DNA of 51,417 nt. Source: Sphaerulina vaccinii (Eukaryota; Ascomycota; Dothideomycetes; Mycosphaerellales; Mycosphaerellaceae). Numbering within the stretch: the first letter of the stretch is position 1; every line of letters starts with the position of its first letter. Under the pieces are notes generated by a model. It did no database searches, was not told the DNA's origin, and worked only from the letters and a program-made list of their open reading frames with translations. Made by a program: the position numbers and the translations under genes. The DNA is taken from NCBI GenBank assembly GCA_022570795.1, contig JAKUDP010000020.1:1-51417 (forward strand). The letters are read 5' to 3'. This document shows, piece by piece, positions 1-9,569 of this stretch.

Positions 1-140
1 GTATTATGGCAACTTACTTTAATCCCTTTTAAAACGAAAATAAAAAAATGATATTTAAATTTATTACTTTTATTGTTAATATATAATATATGATTTTAAA
101 TTATAAAAAAATTTTTTTTTATAAAAAAAAATATATGTTG
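1..140. other. AT-rich spacer upstream of rns
   Basis: No gene is visible. It holds the end of an imperfect repeat of about 105 bp whose full form lies at 34281-34382 and whose relative lies at 25032-25137. It includes one copy of the recurring motif TTATTACTTTTATTGTTAAT at 61-80. It may contain the rns promoter or a processing site, but no experimentally defined consensus can be matched. Confidence 0.6.
60..84 (+). repeat. Recurring 20-24 nt AT motif, rns upstream copy
   Basis: Motif TTAYTACTTTNATTRTTAAT. Closely similar copies sit at 1959-1982, 18820-18843, 25114-25137, 28630-28650, 33121-33143, and in the second unit at 34358-34382 and 36258-36281. All lie in intergenic spacers, several right next to rRNA genes. 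It is a candidate promoter, processing or recombination element; its function is inferred from position only. Confidence 0.55.
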
Positions 141-1877
141 TTTATTTTGAGTTTGATGATGGCTCTGATTGAACGCTGTCCAAAGGCTTGACACATGCTA
201 ATCATACATAATTTTAAACAAAGTTTGATTTTTAATTAACTTTGAAAAAAAAAAATTAGGTGGTGTAAAGGTGAGTATAAAATACTTTTATTGCCTTAAA
301 GCAGGGAAAAAAAAATTCCTTAATCTTTTTGTAAAAGAAAAGTGAAGAAATGTAAAATTTTTATTTTCGTTTTAAGATATTTAAGTATTATCAAGTAAGT
401 AGTAGTTGAGGTAATTGCTTAACTAGCTTTGACTTGTAGTCATAACTGAGAGGTTTATTGACCACATTGGGTCTGAAAAAACCCCAATACGTATAGTACA
501 GCAGTGAGGAATCTTGGTCAATAGCCTAACGGCTGAACCAGCAATTTGGGGGAATGAAGTTATATATTAATATATAAATATATACGCATCGACTATGTCG
601 TATAAAGTTCTAAATAGAAGATTGATTATGACAAATTTCTATTTATGTGTCTCGACCAATTCTTGTGCCAGCAGTCGCGGCAACACAAGTGAGACTAGTG
701 TTATTCATCTTTATTAGGTTTAAAGGGTACCTAGACGGTATTTTCAGCCTGCATAAGGTACAAAAATACTAGAGTTTTATTTGAGAGGTAAATATTAGGA
801 CTATTGGTGTAAAGATGAAATTTTTTGATACTAATGGGACGGATAACGGCGAAGGCAATCCTCTATCTATAAACTGACGTTAAGGGACGAAGGCTTGGGG
901 AGCGAATAGGATTAGATACCCTAGTAGTCCAGGCAGAAAATTATGAATGTTATAGACTAAGAAAAAATTGGTGTATAAATGAAAGTGTAAGCATTCCACC
1001 TCAAGAGTAATGTGGCAACACAGGAACTGAAATCATTAGACCGTTTGTGAAACCAGTAGTGAAGTATGTTATTTAATTCGATGATCCTCGAAAAACCTTA
1101 CCACAATTTGAATAGGTAAATAATTATGATTATTTATGATCATGAAATAGTAAGTCTTTTTAGTTATAAAGATTTCTTTATCGCTAAAAAGCTGTTTATC
1201 ATACAAGCGTTGCACGGCTGTCTTCAGTTAATGTCGTGAGATTTTGGTTAGATTCATTAAATTAACGTAAACCCTTACTTCATAGGTGATCTTAAAGTAA
1301 AAAATAAATCAGTATCACAGAGTAAAATTTCCCTCTATATTGTGAGTATTTAGGTAAAAGAATAGCTGTGAGAAAGCTTAAAGTATGAAATTTGTAGTAG
1401 CCGTGAAGTAGTTCACCGCTATATTGGATATCATAAGAGGGACCAAGACAAGTCATCATGACCTTAATATTGTGGGCTATAGACGTGCCACATATATTTG
1501 TACAAAGAGAGGCAAGAATGCGAATATGAGCTAATCTCTAAAGCAGAATATAAAATGGATTGTAGTCTGAAACTCGACTGCATGAAAAAGGAATTACTAG
1601 TAATCGTGAATCACTACATCACGGTGGATTTAATCTCACATAGGTACTAACCACTCGTCAGGCGCTGAAAGGGGTATGTGCAATAAGTTTGGTTCTTCGT
1701 TAATCTAACTATCTAGCAATTAGGCATGTTTTTTATTATATAATAACCAACAAACTAACAAGATGAGGGCATTGTGTAATGAAATCCTATTTTTTCGAAG
1801 AATTTTCGTATGCGTGACCTTAATTGGTGTTAAGTCGAAATACGGTTCGTGTAGTGGAAATTGCACGGGTTTAATAA
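141..1877 (+). rRNA. rns: Mitochondrial small-subunit rRNA
   Basis: Universal small-subunit signatures occur in order: the 5' GAGTTTGATGATGGCTCTG near 149, the 530-loop GTGCCAGCAGTCGCGGCAAC near 665, ATTAGATACCCTAGTAGTCC at 911-930, the TAGTAATCGTGAATCA block near 1598, and a 3' decoding region with AAGTCGAAATACGGTTCGTG near 1830. The length of about 1.7 kb is normal for fungal mitochondria and no intron interrupts the conserved blocks. Both ends are estimated to within some 10-20 nt. The short ORF at 1763-1957 lies over the 3' end and is not a gene. Confidence 0.95.
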
Positions 1878-2136
1878 ACATTAACAATTTTACCCCCATA
1901 ATAAAAAAAAAATTAATAACTACATTATTTAAATCTGTTAGTTTATTTATTTATTAATTAATTACTTTTATTATTAATATATCGGTTTTAAGTCTAAATA
2001 TAAACGTATTATCTTTTTTTTATTAAATAATTACTGTTATTTAACGTTATTTTAAAGCTTTATACATGCCAATTATGAGTAAGCTGGCACGATTAAAAAA
2101 GTTAGCTTAGTATTAATTGTTAATATTGCCTAAAAA
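1878..2136. other. Spacer between rns and trnY
   Basis: AT-rich, no ORF or RNA recognised. It holds a copy of the recurring motif at 1959-1982, directly downstream of rns. Confidence 0.5.
1959..1982 (+). repeat. Recurring AT motif, rns downstream copy
   Basis: TAATTACTTTTATTATTAAT, about 80 nt after the end of rns. See the copy at 60-84 for the family. Its position after the rRNA would suit a 3' processing site. Confidence 0.5.
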
Positions 2137-2220
2137 AGGAAGGTTCCATTTGTTGGTATGATGGGTTGAGCTGTAAACTCAATAGCTGAGGCTGTCGAAG
2201 GTTCAATTCCTTTTCTTCCT
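2137..2220 (+). tRNA. trnY: tRNA-Tyr (GTA)
   Basis: 84-nt cloverleaf with acceptor AGGAAGG/TCTTCCT, anticodon loop CTGTAAA (anticodon GTA), and a long variable arm of the kind usual for fungal mitochondrial tRNA-Tyr. The T-loop is TTCAATT. Confidence 0.93.
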
Positions 2221-2468
2221 AAAGATTGTTTATAATGGGTTTAATTTGTAACAGATGAAATTAAATGCTATAGATTAATCACCTAATAGCTATTATTTTT
2301 TTTTTATATAACCCATCAAATTTTACGCATTAAGTTAGTTAACTGTATATCACAAAATACTATTATTTACAAAAATAAATATGTTGTAATTTATTATCTA
2401 CTTTTTCGATTTATTTAGTTATATGTTGTCTTATATCTATTAACGACTATATTCATAATAATATTATA

Positions 2469-2615
2469 ATGCCTCAATTAGTACCTTTTTTTTTCATAAA
2501 TCAAGTAGTTTTTGCATTTGCTATTTTCGTTTTATTAATTTACGTATTTTCTAAATACATTTTACCTAGATTTGTTCGTTTATTTGCTACACGTGTATTT
2601 ATAAGTAAATTATAA
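2469..2615 (+). CDS. atp8: ATP synthase subunit 8
   Basis: 48-residue protein starting MPQLVPFFFINQ, the hallmark N-terminus of fungal Atp8. One membrane helix follows (about residues 8-28), then a basic C-terminal tail (KYILPRFVRLFATRV) expected to face the matrix side of the peripheral stalk. It is an Fo stator subunit in the inner membrane. The length matches the family (about 48-52). It lies 240 nt upstream of atp6, the usual fungal neighbour, so the two are probably co-transcribed. It contains no Trp codon, so the code does not affect it. It is too short for common ORF cut-offs but clearly real. Confidence 0.96.
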   Translation: MPQLVPFFFINQVVFAFAIFVLLIYVFSKYILPRFVRLFATRVFISKL

Positions 2616-2854
2616 ATTATATAGTTTATGTTTAAACATTAATTTAATTAACTAGTATACGCGTAAATAGCTAACGTAATAAATTATAAAAAAAACCCTT
2701 AAATGATATACAATGGGTATATCACTGTGTTAATCAAAGTTTAATATGTTGTAGTTAATTTATTATTAACGTGTTAACACAGAATATAAACCATTATAAA
2801 ATAAAACCATGCAAAAGTTTATTTTTTTTTTATACATATTTATAATTTTTTTTT

Positions 2855-3628
2855 ATGAATTTTTTTACAAACATTATAAGTCCTTTAGACCAATTTGAAG
2901 TAAGAAACTTACTGAGCTTAGATGCTCCTATTTTAGGTAATTTATCATTATCTTTAACAAATATCGGACTATACTTAACAATAGGTGGTTACCTTCTTTT
3001 TATGATAAGTCTTCTATCAACTAATAACAATAAAGTAGTACCTAATGCTTGATCTATATCACAAGAATCCTTATATGCAACAGTACATAGTATAGTTGTT
3101 GGTCAAATTAATGCAAAAAGTGGACAAATATACTTTCCATTTATGTATGTTTTATTTATGTTTATATTAGTTAACAATTTAATAGGTATGGTACCTTACA
3201 GTTTTGCTAGTACTAGTCATTTTATTTTAACTTTTTCTCTTAGTTTTACAGTGGTACTAGGAGCAACTATCTTAGGACTAAGCAAACACGGACTTAAATT
3301 CTTTTCATTATTCGTACCAGCTGGGTGTCCTTTAGCTTTATTACCTCTGTTAGTTTTAATTGAATTTATTTCTTACTTAGCAAGAAACGTATCATTAGGA
3401 TTAAGACTTGCAGCAAATATATTATCAGGTCATATGCTTTTAAATATTCTTAGTGGGTTTACCTATAATATAATGACTTCAGGATTAATATTTTTCTTTT
3501 TAGGTTTATTTCCGTTAGCATTTATTATAGCCTTTTCTGGTCTAGAGTTAGGTATTGCGTTTATACAAGCTCAAGTATTTGTTGTATTGTCTTGTTCATA
3601 TATTAAAGACGGATTAGATTTACATTAA
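2855..3628 (+). CDS. atp6: ATP synthase subunit 6 (Fo subunit a)
   Basis: 257 residues when TGA (at about 3050) is read as Trp. It starts MNFFTNIISPLDQFEV, typical of fungal Atp6. It has the expected five to six membrane helices and the proton-channel helix SLGLRLAANILSGHMLLNIL with the essential arginine. The C-terminus (AFIQAQVFVVLSCSYIKDGL) is canonical. It forms the proton half-channels against the Atp9 ring. It follows atp8 on the same strand. There are no foreign ends here, unlike cox1, so it is a good baseline for this genome's codon use. Confidence 0.97.
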
Positions 3629-3837
3629 ATATTATGATAATAATAAAAAATTATAATTTAATTAAAAAATTTTTTTTAGACATTATATTATTAAAACATC
3701 CTAATTAAACGTGATGTGTTTTTATAAATATAGCAGTACTTAGGTTATTAATAGGTTTATTGATATAATAGTTAATATTAAAAACAAAAAATCTAGTTTT
3801 ATAAGAAAAAATAGTAATTTAAATATATTTAATTTGA
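3629..3837. other. Spacer between atp6 and rnpB
   Basis: AT-rich sequence without a recognisable ORF or RNA. Confidence 0.5.
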
Positions 3838-4034
3838 GTGATATATATTGCACAAGACAGTAAAGTCTGATACTTTCAATTAATATTGTTATTGTTTGAT
3901 TTAAAGGTATGAACTTTGGTATTTAATAGAAAATATAAAAATATACGTGTTATTATGTATGTGAGAAAAAAAGCCAATATTGAGTATTATTTTAGTATTA
4001 TTTGCGATACCAGAAATCAGCTTACATATATCCA
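3838..4034 (+). ncRNA. rnpB: Mitochondrial RNase P RNA
   Basis: Both diagnostic blocks of RNase P RNA are present about 150 nt apart. The 5' block GACAGTAAAGTCTGATAC near 3855 corresponds to CR-I (bacterial GAGGAAAGTC). The 3' block ATACCAGAAATCAGCTTA near 4007 corresponds to CR-V (ACAGAAA..GGCTTA). AAG(T)CTGA pairs with TCAGCTT to form helix P4 with the conserved bulged U. The ends pair as P1 (GATATAT with ATATATC at 3840 and 4026). The reduced length of about 200 nt fits mitochondrial rnpB of fungi that keep only P1, P4 and P18-like elements. It would act in 5' maturation of the 27 tRNAs. The ends are approximate. Confidence 0.82.
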
Positions 4035-4082
4035 ACAAATTACTTTATAAAAAACCTAAAAGCTAAGTTAGCTAGTATAATA

Positions 4083-4102
4083 ATTATGTTCGAATCATAA
4101 TA
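4083..4102 (+). pseudogene. tRNA-Pro T-arm fragment
   Basis: Twenty bases identical to 27656-27675, the T-arm and start of the 3' acceptor strand of trnP(TGG). The rest of the tRNA is absent. It lies in the cox1 upstream spacer and looks like a leftover of a duplication, since the same trnP/atp9 boundary was also copied to 22814. Confidence 0.6.
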
Positions 4103-4293
4103 AAAAAATTTTTTTTATATCTATCATCTGTTAAATAAGTCTAATGACATATAGTCTTATGCTAAAGCAATATTATGTTTGCTTTATAAGGTTTTTACAT
4201 CATTATTATTTATTTATCTTAAACCTTAATAAAATTATTAATACCAACTATTCAAACGAAAGAAATCTTAGTTACAAAACATCAGATATATCA
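4103..4293. other. cox1 upstream spacer
   Basis: About 190 nt of AT-rich leader with no recognised feature. No in-frame ATG lies between this spacer and the cox1 start at 4294. Confidence 0.4.
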
Positions 4294-6303
4294 ATGTGAT
4301 GAGAACGTTGATTTTTATCAAGTAATGCAAAAGATATTGGTACTTTATACCTAATATTTGCATTATTCTCGGGACTATTAGGTACAGCTTTTTCTGTCCT
4401 TATTAGACTTGAATTATCTGGACCTGGTGTTCAGTATATAGCAGATAACCAGTTATACAATAGTATCATAACTGCACACGCTATACTTATGATATTTTTC
4501 ATGGTTATGCCTGCTTTAATCGGAGGTTTTGGTAACTTCTTACTACCATTATTAGTAGGAGGGCCAGATATGGCATTTCCTAGACTAAACAACATTAGTT
4601 TTTGATTACTTCCTCCAAGTTTAGTTTTATTTGTGTTTGCAAGTACAATTGAAAATGGAGCAGGAACAGGATGAACTTTATACCCACCATTGTCAGGTAT
4701 ACAAAGTCACAGTGGGCCTAGTGTAGACCTAGCTATTTTTGCTTTACACTTATCTGGAGTAAGTAGTCTTTTAGGGGCTATGAATTTTATAACAACAATT
4801 TTAAATATGAGAAGCCCAGGTATAAGATTACATAAATTAGCTTTATTTGGTTGAGCAGTACTTGTAACAGCAGTCTTATTATTACTATCGTTACCTGTGT
4901 TAGCCGGAGGAATAACTATGGTATTAACTGACAGAAACTTTAACACATCTTTCTTTGAAGTAGCTGGTGGAGGAGATCCTATATTATATCAACACTTATT
5001 CTGATTTTTTGGTCACCCAGAAGTTTATATCTTAATTATACCAGGTTTTGGTATAATTAGTACAACTATATCTGCAAGTTCAAACAAAAGTGTGTTTGGA
5101 TACTTAGGTATGGTATATGCTATGATGTCTATAGGTGTATTAGGGTTTGTGGTTTGAAGTCATCATATGTATAGTGTAGGATTAGACGTTGACACACGTG
5201 CGTACTTTACAGCCGCAACGTTAATTATAGCGGTGCCTACAGGAATTAAAATATTTAGTTGATTAGCAACTTGTTATGGTGGATCTTTAACTTTAACACC
5301 TTCTATGCTATTCGCTTTAGGGTTTGTGTTTATGTTTACTATTGGTGGGTTAAGTGGAGTGGTGTTGGCAAATGCCTCACTTGACATTGCATTTCATGAC
5401 ACTTATTACGTTGTTGCCCATTTTCATTATGTTTTAAGTATGGGTGCAGTGTTTGCCTTATATAGTGCATGATATTTCTGAATACCAAAAATTTTAGGAT
5501 TAAGCTACAACACAATGCTAGGAAAAGTGCATTTTTGAATACTATTCATAGGAGTTAATGTTACATTCTTTCCTCAGCACTTTTTAGGATTACAGGGTAT
5601 GCCAAGAAGAATTAGTGATTACCCAGATGCATTTGCAGGATGAAACTTAATCAGTAGTTTCGGTTCAATAATATCTGTAGTAGCAACTTGATTATTCTTA
5701 AACATAGTTTATGTTCAACTAGTTTATGGTGAAAGTGTATCAAGATATCCATGAGCTACACCACAGTTCTACACGGATTTCTTACAACATTTACTTAACA
5801 GAGCGTATAGTAGTTTAGAGTGATGTTTAAATAGCCCACCTAAACCTCATGCGTTTGCTAGCTTACCATTACAATCGGTTTTAGATATAGCGGCCGATTT
5901 AATACGTTGAGAAACTGTGTTTGCAAGTCTTACACAAGAAAACATTATCTCATGTGCAACTACTATAGTTAATGGTATAGTTTATTTATCACAGAGTATT
6001 AACGTTATTAATGTTGATCACTTGATGTCAGCTATCGCTAATGGGAGTGTGGAACTGATAGGTAATGTAACAAATAAACAAGTCTTTAGTTGTTTAGTTA
6101 ATACTATGACGGATCACTTATCATTACCTAAAACTCAACTACTTGTAAGAGGGATTTTAGAATGAGGTAATGCTGTTGTATGATCTTCTCATAACGGTTA
6201 TGTTGATTACAAATTCCTTATTCCCATGTTACATAACATACCAGAGCATGTAGCAGACCAATTAGGTACTATGTTATTAACAGGTGTAAATATTGCTCCA
6301 TAG
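4294..6303 (+). CDS. cox1: Cytochrome c oxidase subunit 1 with foreign C-terminal tail
   Basis: 669 residues with TGA as Trp. The start [20 protein letters not shown] matches the family N-terminus ([15 protein letters not shown]). It is the haem a/a3 and CuB subunit of complex IV; the HPEVYI and [13 protein letters not shown] motifs and K-channel residues are intact. A normal fungal Cox1 ends near [15 protein letters not shown], which here is about residues 514-528. The frame then runs on for about 141 residues (from [12 protein letters not shown] to LLTGVNIAP) that match nothing I recognise. The tail keeps TGA for Trp. The native end ([16 protein letters not shown], stop) is still present downstream at 6738-6786, so foreign DNA has replaced the 3' end of the working gene. 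Confidence 0.96.
5878..6303 (+). other. Foreign in-frame extension of cox1
   Basis: This 141-codon segment follows the conserved Cox1 C-terminus in the same frame. It is hydrophilic to mildly amphipathic with no clear membrane helix and no LAGLIDADG, GIY-YIG or HNH signature that I can see. It uses TGA for Trp (in RWE, EWG, VW), so it was either long resident or came from another table-4 mitochondrial genome. It may be cleaved, tolerated as a tail, or be a separate module translated by fusion. Confidence 0.75.
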
Positions 6304-6321
6304 TTTATAATAAAAAAATTC

Positions 6322-6786
6322 TATTCATAGGAGTTAACGTTACATTTTTTCCTCAGCACTTTTTAGGATTACAGGGTATGCCAAGAATAATTAGTGATTA
6401 CCCAGATGCATTTGCAGGATGAAACTTAATCAGTAGTTTCGGTTCAATAATATCTGTAGTGGCAACTTGATTATTCTTAAACATAGTTTATGTTCAGCTA
6501 GTTTATGATGAAAGTGTATCAAGATATCCGTGAGCTAGATCGCAGTTCTACACGAATTTCTTACAACATTCACTTACCAGAGCGTATACTAATTTAGAGT
6601 AATGTTTAAATAGCTTACCTAAACCTCATGAATTTTTTTAATAGCTTACCTAAACCTCATGAATTTTTTTAATAGCCCACCTAAACCTCATGCATTTTTT
6701 TAATAGCCCACCTAAACCTCATGCATTTTTTTACTAGTCCACCTAAACCTCATGCATTTGCTAGCTTACCTCTACAAAGTATATAA
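6322..6786 (+). pseudogene. Displaced original 3' end of cox1
   Basis: A diverged copy of cox1 from about 5543 (CTATTCATAGGAGTTAA). It carries substitutions (ACACCACAG to AGATCGCAG; GAGTGA to GAGTAA, an internal stop), then a run of degenerate repeats of the SPPKPH codons, and finally the native C-terminus [15 protein letters not shown] with stop at 6784-6786. It cannot be expressed as Cox1 from here. It is what remains of the gene end pushed downstream when the foreign tail joined cox1. Confidence 0.85.
6605..6745 (+). repeat. 31-bp tandem repeats from cox1 3' coding sequence
   Basis: Four to five units of the form AGCYYACCTAAACCTCATG followed by a T run. The core CCCACCTAAACCTCATGC is the PPKPHA codons of cox1. 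The first unit is present twice here but once in the second copy of the genome (around 40910), so copy number varies between molecules or reads. Confidence 0.88.
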
Positions 6787-6862
6787 CTTTTTGGTCTTAT
6801 TTATGTAGGGCTTAATTGTATATAATTGTAGGGTATAAAAGTATAAAAGTAAAAAAAAAAAA

Positions 6863-7132
6863 ATGAACTTATCGTTGATCTTATTTTTAACCGGAATATT
6901 TGGTTTTGTTTTAAACAGAAAAAATATTATATTAATGCTCATTTCAATTGAAATTATGTTACTAGCTATAACATTTTTAATACTTGTTACTTCGCTTAAC
7001 TTTGACGACATATTAGGTCAAATATACGCAATATATATAATTGCAATTGCTGGAGCAGAATCTGCAATTGGATTAGGTATATTAGTTGCCTTCTATAGAT
7101 TAAGAGGAAGTGTAGCTATAGAGTTTAAATAA
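6863..7132 (+). CDS. nad4L: NADH dehydrogenase subunit 4L
   Basis: 89 residues, three membrane helices, with the family signature ILMLISIEIMLLAITFLILV (membrane glutamate in helix 2) and AIAGAESAIGLGILVAFYRL. It is a proton-channel subunit of complex I. The stop TAA is followed at once by the ATG of nad5; fungal nad4L and nad5 commonly abut or overlap by one base. The start follows an A run after the displaced cox1 end. The length is typical (88-90). Confidence 0.97.
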   Translation: MNLSLILFLTGIFGFVLNRKNIILMLISIEIMLLAITFLILVTSLNFDDILGQIYAIYIIAIAGAESAIGLGILVAFYRLRGSVAIEFK

Positions 7133-9127
7133 ATGTATTTAACGTTAATAACATTGCCTTTATTAGGTTCGATAATTTCTGGGTTTTTTGGTAGAAAAGT
7201 TGGTGTAACAGGATCTCATATAATTTCATGTACATGTGTTATAATTACTACTCTACTTTCTATAATTAGTTTTTTTGAAGTTGGTATTAATAATATACCG
7301 GTGTATATAGATTTATTCAGATGAATAGATTCAGAATCTCTTAATGTATCATGAGGTTTTATTTTTGACTCTCTTACGGTATCAATGTTAATACCTGTAT
7401 TGATAGTTTCTTCATTAGTACACATATATTCCATTGGGTATATGAGTCATGATCCACATAACCAAAGATTCTTTAGTTATTTAAGTTTATTTACTTTTAT
7501 GATGATTATACTTGTAACATCAAATAATTTTTTATTGATGTTTGTAGGATGAGAAGGAGTGGGTGTATGTTCTTACTTACTTGTAAGTTTTTGATTTACA
7601 AGAATAGCAGCAAACCAAAGTTCAATATCTGCATTTCTAACAAATAGAGTTGGAGATTGTTTTTTAACAATTGGTATGTTTGCTATATTATGATCTTTTG
7701 GGAACATAGATTACTCAACTGTGTTTTCCATAGCTCCATTGATGACAGACAATCTTATAACTATCATAGGAATATGTTTATTAATAGGTGCAATGGCCAA
7801 AAGTTCACAGATAGGACTGCATGTATGATTACCAATGGCGATGGAAGGACCTACTCCTGTATCAGCATTAATACACGCAGCAACTATGGTTACTGCTGGA
7901 GTTTATTTATTAATGCGTAGTTCTCCTCTTATAGAATACAGTAATACTGTTTTATTACTATGTTTATGAATTGGTGCTATTACAACCGTGTTTAGTTCTC
8001 TTATAGGATTATTTCAACAAGATATTAAAAAGGTTATAGCTTATTCAACAATGAGTCAATTAGGAATGATGGTAATAGCAATAGGACTGTCGTCATATAA
8101 TATTGCGTTATTTCATTTAGTTAATCATGCTTTTTATAAAGCACTATTATTTCTAGGAGCTGGTGCTGTAATTCATGCTGTGTCTGATAATCAAGATTTT
8201 AGAAAATATGGAGGATTGAAAGCTTTTCTTCCTTTAACATACTCAGTTATGTTAATAGCTTCATTAAGTTTAGTCGCATTTCCTTTTATGACTGGTTTTT
8301 ATTCTAAAGATTTTATACTAGAATCCGCATATGGTCAATTTTATTTTTCTAGTACAGTTGTATATTTTATATCTACAATAGGTGCTATGTTTACTACACT
8401 TTACTCTGTTAAAGTTTTATACTTAACTTTCTTAACTAATCCTAACGGACCTTTAGTAAATTATAAACATGCCCATGAAGGCGATATATTCATGAGTATG
8501 CCTTTAATGATTTTAGCTGTATTCTCTATTTTCTTTGGTTATATAACTAAAGATATATTTATAGGACTTGGATGTAATTTTTTTTCTGATAATAGTTTAT
8601 TTATTCATCCTAGTCATGAAATTATGTTAGACACTGAATTTGCTGTACCTACTATATTTAAAATTTTACCTTTAATATTCACATTAACCTTAAGTGCGTT
8701 ATCTATTGTATTATCGGAATTTACACCAAAAGTGTTAATAAATTTCAAATCATCTAGATTAGGTTATAACATATTCAGTTTTTTTAACCAACGTTTTTTA
8801 ATTGAAATGTTCTATAATAAGTATATAACAGACTTTGTATTAAAGTTAGGAGGACAAACAACTAAAGTACTTGATAAAGGTTCTATAGAATTAGTTGGAC
8901 CTTATGGTTTAGAAAAAGGATTAATTGCTTTAAGTAAAAACATATCTAAATTAGATACAGGAGTTATTACATCATATGCGTTATATATACTTGTAAGTCT
9001 TACTTCCTATATGGTATTGCCTTACGTATATACAATGGACAATAGTCTGTTAATATTAATGGTAATAGCATTATTATCAATAATAAAAAAAAATAACTTT
9101 AATATAAATTATAATTTAGACTATTAA
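7133..9127 (+). CDS. nad5: NADH dehydrogenase subunit 5
   Basis: 664 residues with several in-frame TGA codons read as Trp. It is an antiporter-like proton-pumping subunit of complex I. It starts MYLTLITLPLLGSIISGFFG. Conserved blocks include the EGVGVCSYLLVSF-type core, HAATMVTAGVYLLMRS, KKVIAYSTMSQLGMM and HAFYKALLFLGAGAVIHA (lysine and histidine of the channel). The C-terminal part carries the long lateral-helix region. The length suits fungi (about 650-700). It abuts nad4L with no spacer, so one transcript is likely. Confidence 0.97.
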
Positions 9128-9569
9128 ACATTCATGTTGTTTTTTTTTTTTATCAATTATTATGTGTAATTTGGTAAATAACTTCCTATTTATTTGTATA
9201 ATAGTTAAAAATAACCATTTAGTAAAGCTTAGATTTACCACAATTAATATTTATTTTAATTACAAAATTTTATTGATTAGTTTTACCATTCTAAGGTTAT
9301 AATAGATTATGTTATTAAAAATCAATTCAATATAGCATATAAAATCATTATTTATAACTAGGGCAATAATTGTTAACCTAAAATAGTAATGAAAAAAAAG
9401 TTATATTATAATTTAAACCTTACCATGTTATTAAATTGCCTTAAAGCTACATGTCATTTACTATAAAATTATTTAACATACTTAATAATAATTTAGTAGC
9501 TCACTTTCTGGTTATATTAAATTTAACTCTATAGCATAAAAATAATACAGAGATTTATAAAAAAAAAAT
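9128..9569. other. Spacer between nad5 and cob
   Basis: AT-rich, no gene recognised. The last 50 nt (9517-9569) form the cob leader, which is duplicated at 25137-25190 in front of the cob-fusion ORF. Confidence 0.5.

Noticed and set aside
1763..1957. Short ORF over the rns 3' end
   Set aside because: It overlaps conserved small-subunit rRNA sequence and has no protein character.
4707..4946. Minus-strand ORF inside cox1
   Set aside because: Antisense shadow of conserved cox1 codons.
4294..6303. Group I or II introns in cox1
   Set aside because: The frame is uninterrupted from start to the canonical end and no LAGLIDADG or GIY-YIG ORF is present. The same holds for cob, nad5 and the rRNAs.
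6605..6745. CRISPR-like array
   Set aside because: The repeats are contiguous, lack unique spacers, and derive from cox1 codons.
7216..7434. Minus-strand ORF inside nad5
   Set aside because: Antisense shadow of nad5.
7657..7920. ORF in another frame inside nad5
   Set aside because: The nad5 frame runs through with conserved motifs; this is a shadow.
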